The notes beneath the pieces are model-generated. The model worked only from the letters and a program-made list of their open reading frames with translations, searched no databases and was not told where the DNA came from. Shown in pieces: positions 56,669-64,000 of a DNA stretch of 64,000 nt. Each line of letters begins with the position of its first letter. Position 1 is the stretch's first letter. The DNA is from Trissonchulus latispiculum. Lineage: Eukaryota > Nematoda > Enoplea > Enoplida > Ironidae. Made by a program: the position numbers and the translations under genes. The stretch lies in assembly GCA_030248195.1 (NCBI GenBank), contig JASAND010012409.1, positions 32,629 through 96,628 of the forward strand. Reading direction: 5' to 3'.

Positions 56669-57850
56669 TGGTGATACCTTTTGGTGTAATATTGTACTAA
56701 TATAATATACGAATACTATTATAATATTGAGGCAGCAGCTACACATCCATGACTACTTTCACTCGAAAGATCTCTTTGTGCTCTAAGTTTTTGCTTTTCA
56801 AAATATCTTTCCAGCCTTTCTCTATCGTGAGCTATAGGCAACTTGTCATTTTTGCAGAAATCTGATTGTCAAGATGCAGGTTTCGGGATTGCATCCGTTG
56901 AGAGGCATTCGAGGAAAAGATGTTGCAGGGTCTCGCCTAATTCGAAGCAATTCGGGCAATTTGGGGAATTTGGCAGGGCAGGGTTGATAGTGTGCCTGTA
57001 CTGTGCAAGCATCATAAATTTGCCAGTTCTCAGTTGGGATAGGGCTACGCGATCGCTCTTGGACAGTTCGTTTTCGTTTGGCAGGGGTACTGGGCCTCTA
57101 TCGTGATAAATACCCTGGTGCGGTCGTGTGTAAGACTAGTCCCCAATGAATGATTGATAGAGCGCCGTAGGACTACTGACTACTTCAAATTTATAATCAA
57201 TGGGGATCATGGTCGGGGATAATTTCTCGCCATTTTCTGCCAACCTATCAGCTGTTTCGTTGCCACTGATGCCATAATGGCTAGGAACCCACATAAAGCA
57301 TGTGCAGACTCCTCTGGCTGGCAAGGCAGCTAGCAGAATGCTAGGCAAGGCAGAATAGCTTCATTTCCAGCTGACTGGCGGTGGGCGGTGGGCCTACAGC
57401 CGCCATTCAGATACTGAATTGACGGTACAGAGTCGATGTAGATTCTGATTGTTCTGCCGGTCAGCCACTGTCAGTTTTCCACAATCCATTCCAGCCCTCT
57501 GATGACAGCGAGCTTCCTCGCCCTATAACCAGAGCAGATCTGTCCAGCAGAGGAGGCTACAGCGACCAGTTGCACCACTGCCATCTTTGGTTGTGCCACC
57601 GGAAGCAGAACCCCCGTCCAGATTGGCAGGTGTATTCTACACAAAAATGCCCCGGGATCCTTTTTTGTTTGCCGCCCCGACTGCAGGTTTCTAGCTAAAG
57701 TGAGTGGTCGCATGCCAAAGTTGGAAAAGGAGGGCAAAATTTAGGTTGTATATAAATTTTAACCAATTTCTCCACAACGAACAGTAATTTCATATTTACT
57801 AAAAATGGGTCCCCAGCTATTTGATAGAGGTATCGAAATATATAAGGCAT
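56669..57850. mobile_element. TTAA family A element split by a LINE fragment
   Basis: 56669-56865 matches the left part of family A (GTGGTGATACCTTTTGG, TCGAAAGATCT, TCTATCGTGAG). 57640-57850 matches the right part (TTTCTAGCTAAAGT, CCCCAGCTATTTGATAG). A LINE-derived segment lies between them. Confidence 0.65.
56866..57740 (-). pseudogene. LINE RNase H and C-terminal zinc-knuckle fragment
   Basis: Minus-strand words are VQLVAVASSAGQICSGY and KLAVIRGLEW (RNase H start), PSHYGISGNETADRLA (RNase H end) and CPNCFELGETLQHLFLEC (the Cys-rich tail usual after it). This arrangement belongs to I/Jockey/R1-type LINEs, distinct from the CR1-like element further right. Frameshifts and a gap break it. Confidence 0.75.
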
Positions 57851-58074
57851 GTAACAACCTTCAGTATGACCAGCGTCCAACCAAGAAGCTGGTGAAGGTA
57901 ACTGGTAACTTTGGCAGATAGCTTGCGATAAAATTTGATTCGAGTTCTTATCGTTTATTCATTGTTGGTTCTGTTATACGTGCTCGTTACCAGTGCTAGC
58001 AAGACCACCAGCGATTTTGGTTGTATATATTCTTTGTGTGTTTATGTAAAAAGAAACAGTAAGCACCATAGGAT

Positions 58075-58605
58075 CAAGTGAACAATCCTCCCCCAAATTC
58101 CCAAGTAAACTCTCCCCAAACGCTTTTTCTCAATCAAAACTTGACCCAATTGGTTAAACTTTATGTAGGTGCATTCCAACACATGTCTTATAGATTAATA
58201 ATAAAATTTTAAAATCTTAAATTTTTAAATTTTTAAGGGGGATCAAGGAGAACCAACAGTTTTTCACCTCTGATTTTGCTGAAAAGTTGTATATTGCGGT
58301 TTCCAGGGTACACGAATCTGAAGACCGCTTTTTCGATCCAGCTGGATCGAAAAAACGGTCTTTAGATTCGTGACCCTAGAAACCCAAACGTTTCATCAAA
58401 AGCACAGACAAAAAATTTTTTGGTTCCCCTTGGCCCTTGTTGCAAAATTTAAAAATTTTTAAATTTTCAAAAGTTTATTACCAATCAATGAGATGTGTGT
58501 TGGAGTGCATCCAAACAAACTTTGGGCTAAATTGGTTAAGTTTTGCGAAAGTTAGCACAAACTAAACTCATTTCAATTGAGGCTGGGGGATTGTTTGATC
58601 CGCAC
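58075..58605. mobile_element. Foldback palindrome
   Basis: Two arms of about 260 bp meet at TTCGATCCAGCTGGATCGAA (centre about 58342). The outer ends are AACAATCCTCCCCC and GGGGGATTGTTTGAT. The arms share CACGAATCTGAAGACCG and AATTGGTTAA. Almost no spacer; non-coding. Confidence 0.85.
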
Positions 58606-58676
58606 GGTGTTATAGGAGCTTGGTGGTATTGCTGTAGTTTAGGAAATTTAGTCATCCAAATTGCAGAAGGTCAATA

Positions 58677-59792
58677 TTAGAGGCCTGCACGGGCCGAATT
58701 TTTGCGGCCCGGCCCGGCCCGGCCCGTGAAAAATCTTTCTCGGCCCGCCCGGCCCGGCCCGTCAACTGCGTCGGCCCGGCCCGGCCCGGCCCGTCAGATG
58801 CTTCGGCCCGGCCCGGCCCGGCCCGTCAAAATTTTCGGCCCGCCCGGGCCACGAAATTTTTTCATTTGTCCCAAAATGCAAAATTACGTAAATAATTTTC
58901 TTAGCTTGGTTATTAAAAACAGAATCTCTGGTATTCAGTGTTTTTTCTAGGAAAAGTGTGTTTTCTGAAAACTGATTTTTCGAGTTTTAATGGTTTTTAA
59001 ACGCAGTTTTAAGGGCAAAATAATTTTTGTCGTTCTACAAATGAAAGCAAAAAGATACTGCCTTATGTTGACACTTTGTATATAAGACTGGAACGCTAGA
59101 AAAACAAAAAAACTGAAAATTCCCTAAAAGGTTACAGTGGCAACATTTAAATATTGTACGTTTATTAACACAGATGAAATTTTGTGAAGTGCGCATTTTT
59201 ATAAGATTTAGTTGAAAATTAAACTAATTAGAAGTAGAGGACTTTAGAAAGATGCAATTGTGCAGAAGGAGTAAACTTTCATTTCTAAAGAATTAGTAAA
59301 TCTTTGCTACACAAACTCAAAACTTTGATTTTTTAAAACTGCGTTTCTCTAAGTAAATGCATCATTTTCTTAAAAAAGACAGCGAATACATCAAAACCAA
59401 AATAAAATACTTACACTGTTACTAATACCATATATATTGCCCTATTCCAAAGTTTCATATTCTAATGTTGTAAACGCTAAAATTACTTAGGCGAATTGAG
59501 GATTTGACATTACTGATGTGACGATAAATACACGTATTATTCATGAAAATAAAATGCTAACGTTACTGCGGGAAATCAGTGTTTGTAGTTTGAACGAAAC
59601 ATATTACGGAAACACAAAACATTTTAAGCTAAAATATGAATTACTATTTTATAGTTAAATCTTTCAAAAACTGATGGCGGGCCGGACTGTCGGCCCGCGG
59701 CCCGGCCCGGCCCTTGAACTTTGTTCGTCGGCCCGCCCGGCCCGGCCCGCGGGCCGGGCCGGGCCGGGCCGCCGGCCGTAATGCAGGCCAAT
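58677..59792. mobile_element. hAT-like non-autonomous element with GGCCC repeats
   Basis: GGTCAATA is duplicated at 58669-58676 and 59793-59800. The ends are TTAGAGGCCTGCA and TGCAGGCCAAT, with GGCCCGGCCCG tandem repeats just inside both (to about 58860; from about 59675). The centre is AT-rich. An 8-bp duplication and subterminal repeats point to hAT. The Pro/Arg/Gly-rich open frames across the repeats are artefacts. Confidence 0.8.
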
Positions 59793-59994
59793 GGTCAATA
59801 TATGACAGATCATACTAATATCAACATTATGCGAACTCCTAATAGTGATGTTGATCCCTGAAAATTTTTCTATTTCCTGATGCTGAATTTTTGTTTCCAA
59901 TTGCTCATTCACGACAAGGAAGGCAGGAAAAATGCATCCATACTGCTAAGTATATATGAAGCTGCTTATAATGTTTCCCGATCTACATATACTA

Positions 59995-60018
59995 TAGTTT
60001 AGTTTAGTTTAGTTTATT
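59995..60018 (-). terminator. 3' end of the CR1-like LINE
   Basis: On the element's strand AATAAA is followed directly by ACTAAACTAAACTAAACTA, a short tandem 3' tail. This is typical of CR1/L2-type LINEs rather than poly(A). Confidence 0.7.
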
Positions 60019-60101
60019 GCCAGCACAATCCATTTCTTTACGGCAAGAATCAAAAGCAATTACGACAATGTAGTGCAGCAATGATAAGGTCGAGAGAGCC
60101 A

Positions 60102-62903
60102 TTATCTGCCTACTAATGCTCGGCCTTTAAGAAACCGCTGAAAACAAACATCTTGCAAATTTCTTTTAAAAGTATCGGAATTTAGACTGCTGATAACAGA
60201 ATTTGGGAGTGAGTTCCAAATTGGAACAACACGTAAAGTAAAAAAGTTTTTTCTTACATCCAAACGGCATCTTTTGTAAAATAGTTTCATATTATGACCC
60301 CTTACCATACAATCTGTATGAAAAGCGAAAAAGATATCTGAAAACATATCTAACTCATTATTAAGTAACTTAAAAACAAGAGTAAGGTCTTTTACAATTC
60401 TGCGTTCTTCCAAGCTGGTCATATGTAGCCTTTCCAGTCTAGCCGGATAAGGAACTGCAGACATCCCCGGTAACATTTTTGTAAATTTTCGTTGGACATT
60501 TTCTATTAAGTCAATGTCTTCTAAGTAATGCGGATTCCAAATTTCAGATGCATACTCTAACTTCGGACGAACATATGTGTTGAAAACTTTGATCAAAAAC
60601 TTAGGTTCCCTGGAAACAAAACTTTTAAATATTAAATTTACGAGACGATTTCCATCGGCAGCTAGCTTTGAGCAATGAATGTGGCTTTTTAAATCGCAAG
60701 TCACAGTCACACCTAAATCTTTAATGCTATTTACTTTACTTAGCGGTTCATTGTTAAGAAAATACGGAGTGCAAGGATTTTGCCTTCCAATATGTAACAC
60801 AGAACATTTTTGAACAGCTACTTGTAGTTGTATGGCTTGGAACCAGGATTCTATCTGTGTTAAATCATGTTGCAAATATTGGGTACTAAAATCTTTGGGG
60901 AAGCTAAGATAAAGTTTAGAATCATCTGCAAATAATTTCAGAGAGCTATAATTTACCACTTCTACTAGATCGTTTATGTATATCAGAAAAAGAATAGGAC
61001 CTAAAATACTTCCTTGAGGTACTCCAGAAGTGACATTTCTACAATTAGATCTATAAGATCCGATCTGCACAAACTGTTTTCTTTCTGTAAGATAGTTTTC
61101 CAACCATACTGAAAAAGTATTTGGAATACCCAACGACCTAACTTTAGTTAACAGTTTCAAATGAGACACACTGTCAAAGGCTTTAGCTATGTCCATATAC
61201 ACAACATCTACAAATTTTCCTTCGTCCACGCTTCTGGTCAAATCTTCAAAACAATCTAATAATTGCACAACGGTTGAACGTCCACTCATAAAACCGAATT
61301 GATTAGTAGATATAAATTGATTTAGTTTCAGGAAGGATTTTAAGCAATCGCATAATATTGCTTCCATGAACTTACCACAAGCACACAAAAGACTTATCGG
61401 ACGATAATTTTTTGCTTGTGCGCGATTTCCTTTTTTAAAAACAGGAGTAATTTTTGCAATTTTCCATTCAGTCGGTATTTTTCCTGTAATATAGGACACT
61501 CTGTAAATTTTGGCTAATGGTTTACAAATGGAAATAGCAATATTTTTAAGAAAAAATTGAGGTATCCCATCGCAACCGAAGCTTTTCTTGCTTTTGCTTT
61601 TACGAATGTATTCATAAACTGATTGTTCCGAGAAATTTGGCTCCGGAAAGGGAATCTTTGGCATTTTAGAACCAATATTTAGCAACTTTCCATTATCAGT
61701 AACAAATACAGATGCAAAATAATCGTTCAGAATTTCTGCTTTTTGATTATCGTCTGTTGTAATTTCAGCATTTACAGTTTCCAAACAAGGTATATCTACT
61801 CTGCACTGCATTTTTGATTTAAGAAAATTCCAAAACACTAAATTATTGTTTGAATTTAAAATGCTTTGCTCTCTATGCAAAACATCAGTTCGGCGGCATT
61901 TTTTGGTAAGCTTGCAGCAATGCTTCCACCGTTTCCGATTTTGGTCCGTTTGTAAGTTTCTATATAATTTGTGCGCTCTTTGCTGCTTACGGAATGCTGT
62001 ACGTGTTGCAACTGACCAGAGCTTAACAGAACCTGAGTCACGTATAGCAGACCATGGAACATAAAGAGCTATAGCTGCTTCAACTATTTCTTTAAATCGT
62101 AGCCAAAAATCATCAACTGTGGAGCATGTGCTGAAAATTATTGACCAGTCTACCGACAGCAGTATTGCATTAATAGCACTGTAGTTTGCTTTACGAAAGT
62201 TTCTCTTATAACAAACTTCTTTCGAATCATCAATTCCAAACCCGCTTAAAAGAGCCGTGACAGAAAAATGGTCTGAGTTACAAAAGGCTGACCCAATATT
62301 AATATTACTAACAAGAGTTGGTTCATTTGCTAAGATTAGATCGAGAATATTGCCTTTTTCATGTGTTGGTTCGGTCACGTACTGCTCAAAACCCAGGCTT
62401 GTAATAGTATCATAAAAAGTAATGTCTGCAGTTCCTAGACCAGCTCGATTATAGTTCCACTTAATATTAGGGTAATTAAAATCTCCTACGAGCAAACACG
62501 TACCCTTACACAATCTGTACATTTCAGCACACAATGATTCTGTAGACTCAGTAATATTTGTAGATGGGGTCCTGTAGCAGGCTCCCAATCGTAAACATCT
62601 ATTTTTACCAGCAAAAATATCAATCCAAATCATTTCGTAGAACACCTTTTGTATTGTTTCGACAATAGTAAACACTAGAAATTTTGGTACTAAAATTAAT
62701 ACGCCGCCACCCTTTCCCCGTCTACTATTATCATCACACCTAACAATGTTATGTGACTTTAAGACATCAGCAAAGATTTGATCATGCAACTCATCATGTA
62801 ACCACGTTTCAGTTATCACAACAATACTATTGACATTCTCAGAAACAAAATGCTGTAAATCAATTAACTTATTAACAATACTTCTTGCATTAAAAAGAAT
62901 CAA
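60102..62903 (-). CDS. CR1-like LINE ORF2 (endonuclease and reverse transcriptase)
   Basis: An intact frame of about 930 codons. The N-terminus is an APE-type endonuclease: NARSIVNKL, ITETWLHDEL, GKGGGVLILV, VGDFNYPNIKWN and SDHFSVTALL, with the expected Asn, Glu, Asp and Asp-His. The RT core has FKKGNRAQAKNYRPISLL, YMDIAKAFDSVSH, GVPQGSILGPILFLIYINDL and the catalytic LFADDSKLY. A C-terminal region (WNPHYLEDIDLIENVQRKF) is typical of CR1/L2 elements. No RNase H. There is no ATG at the start: 62903 is TTG and the frame stays open into the end of ORF1, so translation probably follows ORF1 by reinitiation or a similar route. Confidence 0.9.
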   Translation of the reverse strand: MILFNARSIVNKLIDLQHFVSENVNSIVVITETWLHDELHDQIFADVLKSHNIVRCDDNSRRGKGGGVLILVPKFLVFTIVETIQKVFYEMIWIDIFAGKNRCLRLGACYRTPSTNITESTESLCAEMYRLCKGTCLLVGDFNYPNIKWNYNRAGLGTADITFYDTITSLGFEQYVTEPTHEKGNILDLILANEPTLVSNINIGSAFCNSDHFSVTALLSGFGIDDSKEVCYKRNFRKANYSAINAILLSVDWSIIFSTCSTVDDFWLRFKEIVEAAIALYVPWSAIRDSGSVKLWSVATRTAFRKQQRAHKLYRNLQTDQNRKRWKHCCKLTKKCRRTDVLHREQSILNSNNNLVFWNFLKSKMQCRVDIPCLETVNAEITTDDNQKAEILNDYFASVFVTDNGKLLNIGSKMPKIPFPEPNFSEQSVYEYIRKSKSKKSFGCDGIPQFFLKNIAISICKPLAKIYRVSYITGKIPTEWKIAKITPVFKKGNRAQAKNYRPISLLCACGKFMEAILCDCLKSFLKLNQFISTNQFGFMSGRSTVVQLLDCFEDLTRSVDEGKFVDVVYMDIAKAFDSVSHLKLLTKVRSLGIPNTFSVWLENYLTERKQFVQIGSYRSNCRNVTSGVPQGSILGPILFLIYINDLVEVVNYSSLKLFADDSKLYLSFPKDFSTQYLQHDLTQIESWFQAIQLQVAVQKCSVLHIGRQNPCTPYFLNNEPLSKVNSIKDLGVTVTCDLKSHIHCSKLAADGNRLVNLIFKSFVSREPKFLIKVFNTYVRPKLEYASEIWNPHYLEDIDLIENVQRKFTKMLPGMSAVPYPARLERLHMTSLEERRIVKDLTLVFKLLNNELDMFSDIFFAFHTDCMVRGHNMKLFYKRCRLDVRKNFFTLRVVPIWNSLPNSVISSLNSDTFKRNLQDVCFQRFLKGRALVGR

Positions 62904-62941
62904 AGTAACATTTTTGCGATTTAAAGCGAATTGTCTGGCCC

Positions 62942-63808
62942 CTACTCTTTTCCCGACTTATCACGGTTAATCTTCTTAATAATTTTCCCTTGTCTAATTA
63001 CCAAATCCTTTTCTCCCGCTTCGCGCCGACGAAAAAGCTCATCCAGCAAGGATCGATCAGCCTGTCTCTGTTTCAAAGTAAGATCTTCACGGACAAAAGG
63101 TTTGGATTTATTCTTAGCAACAAGAGGATCTTTTTGCATAATTTGAGTAGCCTGGGACAGGAAACTGCGACGTTCACCCATGTGGCGATCCTTAAAGCAA
63201 AGTTTGATAATGCGTGGTCGATCCTGAGTCTTCCGCCCATCCCTGAAGTTGGACTCGATAGACGATACGGAAATTTCCAGTTTTTCCAAAATCCCCCGGA
63301 TCATCCCTTCATCGGACTTATTTTGGGCAGTGTCGTTTTCGGCATTTTCGGGCCAACCCACAATTACAAGGTTGTTTTTCTTCTCCTTCTGCTGAAGGAG
63401 CTCCGTAACAACCTCAGTGGCTGCTCGAGTGGCAGCCTTCACACATTCTGCCATCAAGTCCTTCATGAACTCCTTCATTCTGGGATCAAAAAACTGATCC
63501 AGGGAAGCCACAGGTGACTGGGACGGATCTACGCCTGATTTCGCAACTGGAACCTGCTGAGGACTGGCCAGATAGCAAAATACACGATTGGAAGGGCTAA
63601 GGGCACGTAAAGATTCAGTCTGGTCTGCGGTCAATTTGGGGGCACAACAACTGCATACATAGTTTCCGGGCTTCTCATTGATGCATAAACTCAAATCGGA
63701 AACAGAAAGTCCCATACATTCGTAATGGATAAAGATATTACAAACGGAACACTCAACCATGCAGTCATGGTCTGGAAGCTTGCAGTGACATTTATCTTTC
63801 GCGGGCAT
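62942..63808 (-). CDS. CR1-like LINE ORF1 (PHD-like finger protein)
   Basis: The likely start is MPAKDKCHCKLPDHDC (63808). Cysteines and histidine then follow a PHD-type pattern (CMVECSVCNIFIHYECMGLS, later YVCSCCAP). A coiled Lys/Glu-rich stretch (LLQQKEKKNN) leads to an RNA-binding-like segment (LVIVGWPEN, RPRIIKLCF) and a charged tail. ORF1 proteins bind the LINE RNA. The stop lies about 38 bp before the TTG at 62903. Confidence 0.85.
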   Translation of the reverse strand: MPAKDKCHCKLPDHDCMVECSVCNIFIHYECMGLSVSDLSLCINEKPGNYVCSCCAPKLTADQTESLRALSPSNRVFCYLASPQQVPVAKSGVDPSQSPVASLDQFFDPRMKEFMKDLMAECVKAATRAATEVVTELLQQKEKKNNLVIVGWPENAENDTAQNKSDEGMIRGILEKLEISVSSIESNFRDGRKTQDRPRIIKLCFKDRHMGERRSFLSQATQIMQKDPLVAKNKSKPFVREDLTLKQRQADRSLLDELFRRREAGEKDLVIRQGKIIKKINRDKSGKE

Positions 63809-64000
63809 AATGATCAGGCAATATAATAAAATATAAGTAATCAATCGACAGTTCGTTAAGGTCGTAGTAAAATACCAAAGGATATAATAAAATTCGTTAG
63901 TTGAACAGACAAATTAGAAGATTAGTAAAGAAAAATCAATATTTCTAAAGACTGTTGCAAAACTGTTGCAGACGCTAAGACAAAGCAACCGGTTTGCAAG
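63809..64000. other. LINE 5' region
   Basis: AT-rich sequence upstream of ORF1, probably the element's 5' UTR. No element boundary is visible before the window ends. Confidence 0.4.

Noticed and set aside
58702..58950. Pro/Arg/Gly-rich plus-strand ORF (82 codons)
   Set aside because: Produced by GGCCC tandem repeats at the end of the hAT-like element; the same holds for the minus-strand frame at 59664-59912.

Overview
The window is animal nuclear DNA: AT-rich, intron-dense and packed with transposable elements. The best evidence for an animal is a DEG/ENaC sodium-channel gene, a family confined to Metazoa. The retroelements (CR1-like LINE, Ty3/gypsy, TTAA-flanked and hAT-like non-autonomous DNA elements) fit an invertebrate, perhaps an arthropod, but I cannot name the species.

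Region 1 (about 3.8-30.9 kb) is one long minus-strand gene for a DEG/ENaC channel. I reassembled it from eleven likely exons and one tentative exon using splice sites and phase. It runs from TM1 and the FPAVTVC motif at 30.5-30.7 kb to TM2 with a GAS selectivity filter at 3.8-3.9 kb. Between TM1 and the conserved finger/palm segments, in-phase exons encode a C-type-lectin-like domain (CTLD). This is the most interesting gene in the window. Its introns hold most of the small mobile elements. They also hold an opposite-strand integrase gene fused to a CXC (tesmin/TSO1-like) domain (5.7-7.5 kb) and an internally deleted gypsy copy (22.6-24.8 kb).

Region 2 (33.7-52.0 kb) is an 18.3-kb Ty3/gypsy-type element on the minus strand. 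Its ends are TG...CA LTRs flanked by a GTTG duplication, and it sits inside a small inverted-repeat element. It carries gag, protease, RT/RNase H and integrase, all damaged. Downstream of pol is an unusual coding region of about 4 kb (38.1-42.3 kb) that I do not recognise. Several DNA elements are nested in it, and the two LTRs agree only at their ends.

Region 3 (52-60 kb) has no convincing host gene. It holds foldback elements, a GC-rich hAT-like element with an 8-bp duplication, and a LINE RNase H fragment lying between the two halves of a MITE.

Region 4 (60-64 kb) is an apparently full-coding CR1-like LINE on the minus strand: ORF1 with a PHD-like zinc finger, ORF2 with endonuclease and RT, and a 3' end of short AAACT-type repeats.

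Across the window there are at least six TTAA-flanked elements or copies and seven or more inverted-repeat elements. Some of these have ends built of short repeated or palindromic motifs. Exon boundaries were inferred by eye from GT/AG sites and phase. No transcript data were available.
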